Below, piece by piece: positions 23,057 to 32,900 of a stretch of 64,000 nucleotides of DNA. Numbering within the stretch: position 1 is the first letter of the stretch; every line of letters begins with the position of its first letter. The notes beneath the pieces were generated by a model, which saw nothing but the letters and a program-made list of their open reading frames with translations, had not been told where the DNA came from and searched no databases. The stretch spans positions 93,250-157,249 of the forward strand of contig JAJCZJ010000022.1 in assembly GCA_029262455.1 (NCBI GenBank), read 5' to 3'. The translations under genes were made by a program, and so were the position numbers. The stretch is from Deltaproteobacteria bacterium (GTDB lineage: Bacteria; Desulfobacterota; Binatia; HRBIN30; CADEER01).

Positions 23057-25858
23057 ATGGAATATAAGCAGACACTGAATCTCCCGACGACAGATTTTCC
23101 GATGCGTGCCGATTTGGCGAAGCGCGAGCCGGGGGTCGTCGACCGCTGGCGCGACGAGAAGCTGTACGAGCGTTTGCTCGAGCAGAATCGCGGCAACGAT
23201 TCCTACGTTCTGCACGATGGTCCGCCATACGCCAACGGTGACGTTCACCTTGGCACCGCGCTCAACAAGATTGTCAAGGATGTCATCGTCAAGCGCCAAC
23301 TGATGCTGGGCGCTTATGCACCCTACGTTCCCGGGTGGGATTGTCACGGCATGCCAATTGAGCACCAGGTGCTGCGTAAACTCGGCAAAAAGGCACGCAC
23401 CATGGAACAGCTGGAGATCAGGCAGCAGTGCCGTGAGTTTGCGGATAAGTATTTCAGGATCCAGCGCGATCAGTTCCGTCGGCTGGGTGTTCTCGGAGAC
23501 TGGGACAATCCGTATTTGACGATGTCTCCGGAGTACGAAGCGGGGATCATTCGTACGTTTCGTAAGCTCGTCGAAGGAGGCTACATCTACCGTGGCTTGC
23601 GGCCGGTACAGTGGTGCCCGACCTGCGGCACGGCGCTTGCCGAAGCTGAGGTTGAATACGCCGACCACGAGTCGCCGTCGATCTATGTCCGCTTCCGCTT
23701 CACGGGGGGCGCCTCACAGGCCGCCGCGTTGGCAAAGGACCCGACCGACGGTGCTGCGCTCTCGGCCGCGGCCGAGAGCCTTTCGGCGGTGATCTGGACG
23801 ACGACGCCGTGGACGTTGCCGGCCAACCTCGCGGTTTGTGTGAATCCGCATCTCGACTATGTGGCTGTGCAGGTTGGATCCGAAACCATGATCTTGGCGG
23901 ACCGACTGGTCGAACCGGTGCTCGACGCGATTGGTGTCGATGCTGGCGATGTCCGCAAGATCCCAGTCGATCTGACCTCCCTGGACGGAGCGGATGTTCT
24001 ACAGCATCCGTTTGTCGACCGGACCTCGAAGTTGATCTTCGGCAGCCATGTGACTGCCGATGTTGGGACCGGCTGTGTCCACACCGCTCCTGGACACGGG
24101 TATGACGACTTCCAGGTCTGTCAGAACTACGATATCGACGTCTTGACGCCGGTCGATGCTCACGGTCGGTTCACGGAAGACGGCGGGGTCTACCAGGGCC
24201 GGAAGGTCTTTGAGACAAACGCTGACATCGTCGAGGACTTGCGGTCGAGGGGTGCGCTGGTGCATGCGCAAACCCTGTCGCACCAATACCCACATTGCTG
24301 GCGCTGTAAGAAGGCGCTGATCTATCGCGCCACCGAGCAATGGTTTCTGCGAGTCGACCACGCCGAGCTCCGCGAGGCGTCTCTGCGCGAGATCGACAAG
24401 ACGCGTTGGGTACCCGCGTGGGGCCGTGACCGGATTTACAACATGATGGAAACGCGCCCCGATTGGTGCTTGTCGCGCCAGCGTGCTTGGGGTGTGCCGA
24501 TCCCGGCCTTTCGTTGCGATCAGTGCGGGGAGCATCACGCCGATGCCGACGTGATCAAACGCATCGAGACGATCTTCGCCGAACACGGGTCAGACGTTTG
24601 GTACTCGATGCCGGCGTCCGAGCTTTTACCGGAAGGTTTTCGTTGTGGCTGTGGCGGAAACTCCTTTACTCCGGACGAGAATATTCTCGACGTTTGGTTC
24701 GATTCGGGTTGTTCGCATGCTTCAGTCCTCGAGCCGCGCGGGCTGGGTGTTCCAGCGGACCTCTACGTCGAGGCCGTCGATCAGCATCGAGGGTGGTTTC
24801 AGGTTTCGTTGATCACCTCGGTGGGGACTCGCAACGAGGCGCCCTACCGTGGCGTCCTGACGCATGGTCTTATCCTCGACGCGGGCAAGAAGAAGATGTC
24901 GAAGTCGCTCGGCAATGTGATCGCGCCGGACGAAATCGTGTCGAAGTATGGCGCCGACGTCCTGCGCTTGCTTTTCTCGTCGGTGGACTTCACGAACGAC
25001 ACGGCGTTTTCACAGGACCTCATCAAACCACTGCTCGAGACGTATCGTCGGATTCGCAACACCTGTCGTTTCCTGCTCGGCAACATCGAGGGCTTTGACC
25101 CATCCAAGGACCAGGTTCCCGATGATCAGTTGGCGGAAATGGATCGGTGGATCCTCCAGCGTGGTCACGAGCTCGCGAAGCGATGTGAGACGGCGTACGA
25201 CGCCTTTGCGTTTCACCACGTCGTTCAGGGAGTCGTGACATTCTGCGCCGTCGACCTGAGCTCGTTGTACCTCGACATCGCGAAGGATCGCTTGTACTGC
25301 TCGGCAGCCTCCAGTCCGGACCGACGGGCGGCGCAGACGGTCTGCTGGAAACTCGCCGACATCTTGTGCCGAGTGATCGCGCCGATCTTGTCGTTCACGG
25401 CGGATGAGATCTGGGCTTACCTACCGGGGACGGATGGTTCGACCGTGTTCGAAGCGGGCATGCCGACTCTGGGCGAAGATCCAGCCTCCGGGGATCTGAT
25501 GAAAACCTGGGAAGGTCTGTTGGGTGCCAGGGGAACGGTGATGAAAGCGCTGGAAGACGCTCGCAAGCAGGGCGCGATAGGGCATCCGCTGGACGCTCGG
25601 GTGGTGATTGATGCGGGTCCGGACGTTTTCTCGATGTTGAAGCAGCGCGAGTCCGAAATGCCGGCGTTCTTCATCGTTTCGCAGGTCGAGTTGCGTGAGC
25701 AGTCCACAAACGGGCCCTTAGGGGTGGTGGTGGAAAGTGCGCGAGGCGGCAAGTGCAGTCGCTGTTGGAACTTCGCCGAGACCGTCGGAGACGACTCTGA
25801 TCACGAAGAGTTGTGCGAGCGTTGCGTTGGCGTGATGCATGCCAACGCGGCGGCGTGA
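23057..25858 (+). CDS. ileS: Isoleucyl-tRNA synthetase
   Basis: A 933-residue class I synthetase that charges tRNA-Ile in the cytoplasm. The HIGH-type motif is in PPYANGDVHLGTALNK. The editing (CP1) region follows with WTTTPWTLPANLAV, and the KMSKS motif is in KKMSKSLGN with GADVLRLLFSSVD after it. A C-terminal zinc finger, CSRCWNF...CERC, is present, which marks the eubacterial IleS1 type. ATG 23057 (METMEY region) was chosen for its position relative to the family start (NLPTTDFPMRADLAKREP) and a GAGAAGAG just upstream; the frame upstream is antisense to the two minus-strand genes. It overlaps lspA (GTGA), a common ileS-lspA pair. Confidence 0.96.
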   Translation: MEYKQTLNLPTTDFPMRADLAKREPGVVDRWRDEKLYERLLEQNRGNDSYVLHDGPPYANGDVHLGTALNKIVKDVIVKRQLMLGAYAPYVPGWDCHGMPIEHQVLRKLGKKARTMEQLEIRQQCREFADKYFRIQRDQFRRLGVLGDWDNPYLTMSPEYEAGIIRTFRKLVEGGYIYRGLRPVQWCPTCGTALAEAEVEYADHESPSIYVRFRFTGGASQAAALAKDPTDGAALSAAAESLSAVIWTTTPWTLPANLAVCVNPHLDYVAVQVGSETMILADRLVEPVLDAIGVDAGDVRKIPVDLTSLDGADVLQHPFVDRTSKLIFGSHVTADVGTGCVHTAPGHGYDDFQVCQNYDIDVLTPVDAHGRFTEDGGVYQGRKVFETNADIVEDLRSRGALVHAQTLSHQYPHCWRCKKALIYRATEQWFLRVDHAELREASLREIDKTRWVPAWGRDRIYNMMETRPDWCLSRQRAWGVPIPAFRCDQCGEHHADADVIKRIETIFAEHGSDVWYSMPASELLPEGFRCGCGGNSFTPDENILDVWFDSGCSHASVLEPRGLGVPADLYVEAVDQHRGWFQVSLITSVGTRNEAPYRGVLTHGLILDAGKKKMSKSLGNVIAPDEIVSKYGADVLRLLFSSVDFTNDTAFSQDLIKPLLETYRRIRNTCRFLLGNIEGFDPSKDQVPDDQLAEMDRWILQRGHELAKRCETAYDAFAFHHVVQGVVTFCAVDLSSLYLDIAKDRLYCSAASSPDRRAAQTVCWKLADILCRVIAPILSFTADEIWAYLPGTDGSTVFEAGMPTLGEDPASGDLMKTWEGLLGARGTVMKALEDARKQGAIGHPLDARVVIDAGPDVFSMLKQRESEMPAFFIVSQVELREQSTNGPLGVVVESARGGKCSRCWNFAETVGDDSDHEELCERCVGVMHANAAA

Positions 25859-26361
25859 GCGAGGCGGAGATGAAAAAGTGGCCGCTTGCCGCGTCCGTTT
25901 CTTTGCTCGTATTGGTTGCAGATCAACTTACGAAGCTCTGGATTCGCGACAGTGTACCCCTGTACGAATCTTTTTCGATCGTACCGTCTCTTTTTAACAT
26001 CACCCACGTACGCAACTCTGGCGGAGCTTTTAGCTTCTTGGCCGGTTGGGACGAATCCTTTCGGATTCCGTTTTTCTTGGGGATGACGGTGTTAGCTATC
26101 GGGGCGCTGCTCTATCTCTTGACGGAGCTGCGCGACAGCCAGAAGGTATTGATCTGTGCGGTTGCTGGGGTATTGGGCGGGGCGCTGGGCAATGCGATCG
26201 ATCGAGCCACCTTGGGCGAAGTCGTCGACTTTCTCGATGTGTACTGGGGCCACTATCACTGGCCGGCCTTCAATGTTGCAGATTCCTTTATCACCGTCGG
26301 CGCTGTAACACTGATGGTACACTCGCTGTTCTTTGCAGAGGATTCGGCCCCGGCTGAGTGA
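25855..26361 (+). CDS. lspA: Lipoprotein signal peptidase (signal peptidase II)
   Basis: A polytopic inner-membrane aspartyl protease that removes signal peptides from diacylglyceryl-modified prolipoproteins. Four hydrophobic segments are seen, with the conserved ADQLTK near the N-terminus, VRNSGGAF, and the two catalytic Asp motifs GNAIDRATLGEVVDF and FNVADSFI. GTG 25855 overlaps the ileS stop (GTGA). The ATG at 25870 (MKKWPLAASVS) is a possible alternative, but it has a ribosome binding site with almost no spacing. The lipoprotein genes elsewhere in the window are natural substrates. Confidence 0.92.
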   Translation: MSEAEMKKWPLAASVSLLVLVADQLTKLWIRDSVPLYESFSIVPSLFNITHVRNSGGAFSFLAGWDESFRIPFFLGMTVLAIGALLYLLTELRDSQKVLICAVAGVLGGALGNAIDRATLGEVVDFLDVYWGHYHWPAFNVADSFITVGAVTLMVHSLFFAEDSAPAE

Positions 26362-26439
26362 CTGCATCGAACGATTCCCTCGGCAGGCGAAGCTCCCGCC
26401 CAGCCGCAGTGGTTTGCTGAAATGCGGCTCGGCGGTAGC

Positions 26440-26466
26440 TCCGTCCTTCCGGGAGGACTAGCTTTC
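26440..26466 (-). terminator. Possible hairpin terminator of the beta-helix gene
   Basis: Around the TAG stop at 26458-26460 the sequence contains GTCCT...AGGAC flanked by AGCT arms (AGCTCCGTCCTTCCGGGAGG on the plus strand, continuing ACTAGCT). This could fold as a terminator between the convergent lspA and beta-helix genes. No U-run is evident. Confidence 0.35.
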
Positions 26467-29400
26467 CGGACAACCTTGCAGTGCCATCTTTACTGCAAGT
26501 ACGAGTTCCGCAACGCTAACTCGATTGTCACTGTCTCGGTCGAGTGCGGCGCAGCGGGCGACGTTGCCGCTGAGGGCGATATCAACACCGGTGACCAGCT
26601 CGTCGATCGAAACGTCGAAGGCGCCGTCGCAGTCTCCGGGGCACAGCCAGTCTTGTGGTGCTAGTGACTCGAGGGCGAAGGTCAGAGCACCGCTGTCGCT
26701 GATGGGCATGAATACGGCTGCGGGGCTGTCGACATCTTTTGCAGTCGCAGCGATGGTGATCGGACCGGGGATGGCGCCGAGCTGAACGGAAGCCGCGGCG
26801 CGACCGTTCGCCGCGGTCAGAATCGGTTGTTCGGTGGCGATATTTGCGTCGCCGGCGATCACGCTGAAAAGAACTTCGATCCCCGCGAGCGGAGCATTGG
26901 CGAGGTTCCGCACCTCAACGACGAGCGGTGCGGGAAGCGTCGTTCCTGTCATCCCCGTTTGGCCAGCTCCACCAACGATCGTCACGTTTCCTTCAATGTC
27001 CGGTGCAAGCGTGAGAAAGGGAGAGTAGTCGACGCAGTCGGTGACTTGCCCGCCAGTGCCGGTCGGATTGAAAAGGCCTCCGGAGTTGCGGTCGTCGGAG
27101 TTGTCGAATGGGCCGCTGTCGGAGCCGAAGTAGTTGTTGGTCGCGTCGATGAACTGGTTGTCGTTGAGGCCAAAGAGCGCGGCGGGGCTGGAGCAGCTCT
27201 CATGGTTGATTGCATTGAGACTGTTCGCGAAGATCGAGTTGAAGTTGAGCGTTGGGTTGGAGATATCGCGAATGCGAATCCCATGCTGGGCGTTGTTGAA
27301 GATTGCGGAGCCGGTGACACTGCCGCGCGAGTCGTTCTGAAAAAGGATTCCCGATTGAAGGCTTCCGAAAATCGTTACGTCGGACACATCGGCCTCGGCA
27401 TTGTCGAAGAGAATGGTCGCGCCGCCGAGTCCGCCGAACTCGAATACGCAATTCTCCAGGACGGAAGCTTGCTCCGCGGCCTGATTGCGGATGATCAGCT
27501 GCCTCCATCGAGTGTTCAGCTCAGGACGGGTCGCCGTGAAAATAATGCGGCGATCGGGATCGCCGACCGCGACCAGTCGGCCGTTGGCGGTGATGGTCGT
27601 ATTGCTGTCGTTCAGAATTGCGACGCCGGGATCGATGAAGACAGTAACTCCTGCGAGAATGGTCATGGAGAGCGCTCGATATGCCGTCGGAATCGATCGA
27701 ATCGTGCCGCCTGTGTCGATGTTGAAGGGCAACCGGACGGTATTGTCGTGGACCGGACCGTCGAAGGAATTGGTCTCAAAACTTGCAGGGAATGCATTGA
27801 AGAGCCCGCTCGCGTTTTGAAACTGAACGGCGTGATTGGTGGAGGTGAAGGTGTTGCCTCCGGCGATGGTATTAGACGAGCCGTCGTTGATCTGGATTGC
27901 GATGTTGTACCCTTCGAAGGTATTGGCGTCGATCGTCGGACCGGCGGACGGACCGACGGTGATTGCGACTTGGGTGCGGCCGTTGGTTCCCGTGAATAGG
28001 TTGTTCCGTATGGTCGGTGAGGCACCTGCGATCGACATGCGGGCACCGATGAACATGCTATTCTCGATGACGCCGGCGGCGCCGGCGCGGAAGTCCAGGA
28101 GGGTCTGGCGGAAAACGCTTCCGTCCGTCCGCAACGTTGCGCCGCTGTTGATCAAGGTGGTGAAGGGCGAATTGATCTCGACTCCTGGGGCGATGGTGAG
28201 GTCGGCTCCGTTGTTGAGGCTCAGGGTGGTTTCGAGACCAAACACTCCGATTCCATTGACCGGTGCGATCGTCCCGGTCTGGATCACGCTGACGTTCACC
28301 AATTGCAGAGGCAAGTCGTCGTCGCAGACGAAATCGTTGTCGCTGACGATGACGTCCGTCCCGTCCAGGAAGGCAGCGGGTCCGAGCGCCAACGGGACAT
28401 CTGAATTGGTGGAGCAGATCGTGTTGTTTCGGAATGTCGTGGTGCTGTTCTCGTTGGATCGGAGCTCGAAGCCGATGTCGATGTTGCCCGGATCGTTATT
28501 GAGGGTGTTTGCCGTAATCGTGGGAGCACTCGCATTGTCGACGCGAAACGCTCGAGAGATTCCCACGGCAGGTCCTGGATTGAGGGTGTTGCCGCTGGCC
28601 GATCCGCCGGAGTTGTTCTGGTAGAAAACGCCGGTACCCTCATAGGTGATCGTGTTATTGGAGATCGTCGGTGCGCCGAACTGACGAACGACGATGCCGG
28701 TGCTACCGCCGCTAGTCGCTGTAATCGTGTTGTTTGTGATCGTCGGGGTGGCTGGATTCAACGCCTGGGCACCACCGATCCGTATCGGTTGACTAACGGC
28801 TGTGATCGTCGAGTTCTGCACGGTACCGCTGCCGCCGTCGAAGTAGTCGAGGTTCCCGTTGAGTGTCAGTCCGTCGGCGTTTAGCACTCCGTTGACTTGG
28901 AAGGACCGGTTACCAGTCAGAGTGATTCCGGTTGCGATTGTCGTGGTCCCGCTCGCGGCGGCCGATAGATTCCCGGGCATGAAGAAGGAAGTGAAGCCGT
29001 CGATCGGTTCGATCGTCGCATCCTGCGGCAACGACCCAGCATCGATCTGCACTCCCGCCCCGTCCTCACAGGTAAGAGTGTTGCCCTGAACGGTGGCTTG
29101 GGAATTGCCAAACAGTTCCCGGCCGAACCGGATCGGCACGTCCGCGCCGGTTGCGCAAATGTCGTTGTTGGTGATTTGGGCGGTGCTGGATGCGGCGAGG
29201 AGGCGTGTGTCGAGCGGAAAATCCGAACGCAACGGGTCGTCTTCCGCAGTGTTGTCGTTGAATACGACCGATGTGCGCTCCGTGATATGGAAGGCGACGC
29301 GGCTTTGGCCTTGTCCGGATTGAAAATCTACAGTGTTGCCGGTCGCGCTTCCGCCCGAGTCTCCGCGAAAGCGTATGCCGAAGCCGTTGGTGCTGATCGT

Positions 29401-29868
29401 GTTCCCCTGAATGGTTGGCGTCGCGGCCTCGAAAACGTCAAAGATCGGACTCTGCGTCGATTGGATCGTGTTGTTCAAGATCTGGGGAGTGGCAGGATCG
29501 TCCACCGTGTTGCCGCGGATATCGAAGGTACCGACAACCTCGCATCCGGACACAGTTCCGGTGCTGCCGGCGAAGTATTCAAAGTTCACGTTGGTGAACG
29601 TCGCGTTCGTAGCGTTCACGGTTCCGCTGACCCGAAGGGTCCGGATCCCGATGCTTGCCTCGACGATCGCGCCGGCTTCGACGGTGAGGGTTTCGCCGAC
29701 TGGGACCGTGCAGATCGGAGTGGTAATGCGATGCGGGTTGCCGGCAGCGGCGAACGTCCCGCTGCACGTCGTTGCGTGGTCGGTTTGCGCTACAGCCTGT
29801 CCGCTGATGAGCGTAGCCAACCCCCACAAGGTTGCGAGGGCAAAGTGTCGTGCCTTTGAAACCACCAT
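26458..29868 (-). CDS. Secreted parallel beta-helix protein with C-terminal dockerin-like domain
   Basis: A 1136-residue exported protein. ATG 29868 has GGAGATTC 8 bases upstream and opens a signal peptide (LATLISGQAVAQ). From about residue 45 to 850 the sequence is a long series of NNTI/GNTI/NNDI-type rungs, each about 22-25 residues, as in right-handed parallel beta-helices (pectate-lyase-like or polysaccharide-binding). An Ig-like module follows (PLVVEVRNLANAPLAGIEVLF), and the C-terminus is a dockerin-like pair of calcium loops (CPGDCDGAFDVSIDELVTGV and DRDSDNRVSVAELVLAVKMAL). It lies 41 bases downstream of the YD-repeat gene and is probably cotranscribed. No catalytic residues were identified. 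Confidence 0.8.
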   Translation of the reverse strand: MVVSKARHFALATLWGLATLISGQAVAQTDHATTCSGTFAAAGNPHRITTPICTVPVGETLTVEAGAIVEASIGIRTLRVSGTVNATNATFTNVNFEYFAGSTGTVSGCEVVGTFDIRGNTVDDPATPQILNNTIQSTQSPIFDVFEAATPTIQGNTISTNGFGIRFRGDSGGSATGNTVDFQSGQGQSRVAFHITERTSVVFNDNTAEDDPLRSDFPLDTRLLAASSTAQITNNDICATGADVPIRFGRELFGNSQATVQGNTLTCEDGAGVQIDAGSLPQDATIEPIDGFTSFFMPGNLSAAASGTTTIATGITLTGNRSFQVNGVLNADGLTLNGNLDYFDGGSGTVQNSTITAVSQPIRIGGAQALNPATPTITNNTITATSGGSTGIVVRQFGAPTISNNTITYEGTGVFYQNNSGGSASGNTLNPGPAVGISRAFRVDNASAPTITANTLNNDPGNIDIGFELRSNENSTTTFRNNTICSTNSDVPLALGPAAFLDGTDVIVSDNDFVCDDDLPLQLVNVSVIQTGTIAPVNGIGVFGLETTLSLNNGADLTIAPGVEINSPFTTLINSGATLRTDGSVFRQTLLDFRAGAAGVIENSMFIGARMSIAGASPTIRNNLFTGTNGRTQVAITVGPSAGPTIDANTFEGYNIAIQINDGSSNTIAGGNTFTSTNHAVQFQNASGLFNAFPASFETNSFDGPVHDNTVRLPFNIDTGGTIRSIPTAYRALSMTILAGVTVFIDPGVAILNDSNTTITANGRLVAVGDPDRRIIFTATRPELNTRWRQLIIRNQAAEQASVLENCVFEFGGLGGATILFDNAEADVSDVTIFGSLQSGILFQNDSRGSVTGSAIFNNAQHGIRIRDISNPTLNFNSIFANSLNAINHESCSSPAALFGLNDNQFIDATNNYFGSDSGPFDNSDDRNSGGLFNPTGTGGQVTDCVDYSPFLTLAPDIEGNVTIVGGAGQTGMTGTTLPAPLVVEVRNLANAPLAGIEVLFSVIAGDANIATEQPILTAANGRAAASVQLGAIPGPITIAATAKDVDSPAAVFMPISDSGALTFALESLAPQDWLCPGDCDGAFDVSIDELVTGVDIALSGNVARCAALDRDSDNRVSVAELVLAVKMALQGCPES

Positions 29869-29909
29869 GGTCGAATCTCCTCGTTGGAGTAGAGTCATCG
29901 TTGTTGCAC

Positions 29910-32900
29910 CTACCATTGATCGATGGCGCGGCGGGCGTGCCGGACGTAATACGAGACGAGCTCCTCGCGTGGATCGAGGATCAGCGGCGGCGCGTGATGT
30001 TCTTGCGCGTAGCACTTGGCGGTACCGCGGAGCTTTTGCACGAGTACCGAAGCGAGATCGGCGCGTGGGCCGTTGTCGAAAAAGGTTCGGGCGTCGGCCA
30101 GGCGGTCGAAGAGCACGTTGCTGGATCGGTGTGACCCGCTGAAGGGCCCCGGACGCGCGAAAAAGTGACCGGCGCCGGTGTGCAACCGACTCTCTCCGGG
30201 GAGTGCTCCCTCGACGAACGCAGCGCTGGTCGGATTGTTTCGCGCGAAGAGGTACGGATTGAGCGTCAGGGGGTCGTCCTGCCGTGCCCGTAGCCTGGAC
30301 GGCTGCAGAGTGCGACCCAAGTCCGGGTCGTAGTCGCGTCCGGAGTAGAGTTGATAGAGCCCGGTTGTTCGGTCCAGCGGCAGAGAGCGATAGGCCGGTT
30401 TTGACTCGATGCCGGTGCTCTCGGCGATTCCACCGAACGCTTCGTAGACGGTGGTGCCGACGATTGAATCGGGAATGGCGGTCGACGTCGTGGCGGAAGC
30501 GGAAGCACCGGCTAGATCGACCAGCTCGGTGATGCTGCACTGGGGGTCTTTGGCCAGATAGAAATGTCGCTCATCACTGCCGGTGATCGCGGAATGGACA
30601 ACCGGATCGTATCCGCCCAGTCCGTAGGTGTATGCGGAGGTCAGCGCGTTCGACGCGTCGAAGCCGTTGATTACGCTGCGGCCGCTGTACACATGGCTCG
30701 ATATGACGTTCCCATTGAGGCTCTTCTTAATGCGTCGCCCGTAGCCGTCGTAGGCGTACTCGATGACGGTGCCATCGAAGAGCGTCGCTTGAATGAGATT
30801 GTCGAAGCCGTCGAACTCGTAGCGCGTATCGGCGTTGTCAGAGCGCCTTGTCTTGCGTGTGATCCGACCCCGGTCGTCGTGTTCGAATGTATAGTCGGAC
30901 GTGCTCAGAATCTCGTTTCGTTCATTGTGCTCGGCATCAGTCGTATCGCCGGTTTTGCGTTTGCGATTGCCGACGGCGTCGTAGGTGAAGGTCTCGTCGG
31001 AGCGGCCGGCGAGCGGAGCGCCAGCGAGCGTGAGCTGGTTGAGATCATCGTAGCTGTAGGCGAGGGTTGGAAGGCCGACAGTGCGGTCGGCGCTGAGTTG
31101 GTCAACGTTTCCATCGTCATCGAAGGTCCGGCTGAACTGCGACACCAGGCCGGGGAATGGCGCGGATGCAGTGACGCGGTTTTCGACACTGGTGACTCGA
31201 TGGTTGTTGTCGTAGTCGACCGTGCGACGGAACCCGCTGTCTGAGTTCAACGCCAGTCGATTTGGCGTGTAGTCGAAATCGATCGAGTCTCCGAATGCTG
31301 TCTGCACGGTGTCGAGGCGATGTCCGAGGTAGCTGTACGTCGTCGTGCCTGCCGCGTCTCGCCGAGATTGGAGCCTGCCGATGAGGTCCCAGTTGTACGT
31401 TACGTCGATGTTGGGCTGGCACTCGCCTCGGATTCGTTCCGAAAGGAGCCGGCCGTAGCGGTCACGGAAGTACTCGATGCGACTGGCGTCGTGAACCACG
31501 ACGCTGGCGTATCCGAGTAGATCCCAGTCGATACTGAGGATGACGACTCCGCTGATCGTCACGGTTTCGATCCTGTCGAGGAAGTCGTATCCGAACTCGA
31601 TGACCTCTTCGCCGATCGTGATGCGGATGATGTTGTTGTTCTCGTTATATTCGAACAGCTCCTGGATGCCGTCCGCATACGTCATCAGCTGCAGGCGTCC
31701 ACAGTCGTCGTAGACATAGGACTCGAGGAACTGCTCGAGCGCATTGGAAATCGAGAGAATAAACCCGTCACTATCGCGCTCGATGATGGTTTTGCGCAGG
31801 GTGATGTCGATGAAGCCGGTGATGTAGCCGAGTAGATTATACTCGATCGTCCAGACGACGACACCGAAAAGTCGAACCGAGACAATGTAGCCGAAGGCGT
31901 TGTACTCGAAGTCGTAGCGGTTGCCGAGGGGGCAGATGTATGCGCTGAGCTGCCCAAGGCCGTCGTAGATGTAGATCGCTGTGGCTTGGTTGGCTTGGCC
32001 GAAGTTGTAGACGATGCGCGTTGCTTTCCCGAGGATTGGGCTGTCCGATTCGTCGTAGAAAAATGCGGTGACGTGGTCGGGGTAGATGGCACGGGTCAGA
32101 AAATTCCGCTCGTCGTACTGGAATTCGACGACGTTGCCTTCTTCGTCTCGGACCTCGACCAGGTTGTCGCCGTCGTAGCTGAGTTCGAGGGAGGCGTTCA
32201 GCTCGTTGAAGGTCCGTCGAACGAGTCGGCCTCTGTCATCCCAGTCGAAGGAGATGGGGGCGTTGTTGGGGAGAGTCTTCAAGATCGGTAGCCCGCGAAA
32301 GTACGCCGCGGTTCTGCGGATGTTCAAGCGATCAAAGATCTCCGTAGCGTTACCGTCGCGGTCGATCTGAAGACGTTCGCTTCTGCCGAGCCCGTCTGAA
32401 ATGGTCGCCCGCAAGTCCGCCTCTCGAATCGCAGGAGTTGTCGATCCGTCTTCCGATGCGGCTCCGACGCCTTGGTCCGGTTGCACCGTCATGGAAGCGA
32501 GCCCGTCGCCGCCAGAGATGGTAAAGCTACCGTCGCCGTTGTCCGCGAAGGTTGTCGAACGGCCACCGGGCGAGGTCTTGCCTGTAATCATGTACGGGTG
32601 TTCTGGATCCTCGTAGCGGAAGATGGTTGTGATGCCCGCGGGTCCGAGAATCCGGACGAGTCGGTTTCGTGTGTCGGTGACCAGGGTCGTGAGCCGGCCA
32701 GCTTTGTCGGTGATTCTGATCTCGAGACCGACGTGAGCGATGAGAGTAGACCGGCCGTCGAAATCGATGATTTCTTCGAGCAGATCGCCGTCCCAGATAT
32801 AGCGACGCTGGTTGCCGTAGAGATCGAAGTAGCTCGTTTGATAGCCTAGTGCGTTGAATATGACGCGACCGCCGTCGGCGTGGTGGATCTCGTAGCCGGT

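Noticed and set aside
29869..30540. Extended N-terminus of the beta-helix protein
   Set aside because: It lies within the 3' end of the YD-repeat gene in another frame and is Arg-rich; a good ribosome binding site and signal peptide support ATG 29868.
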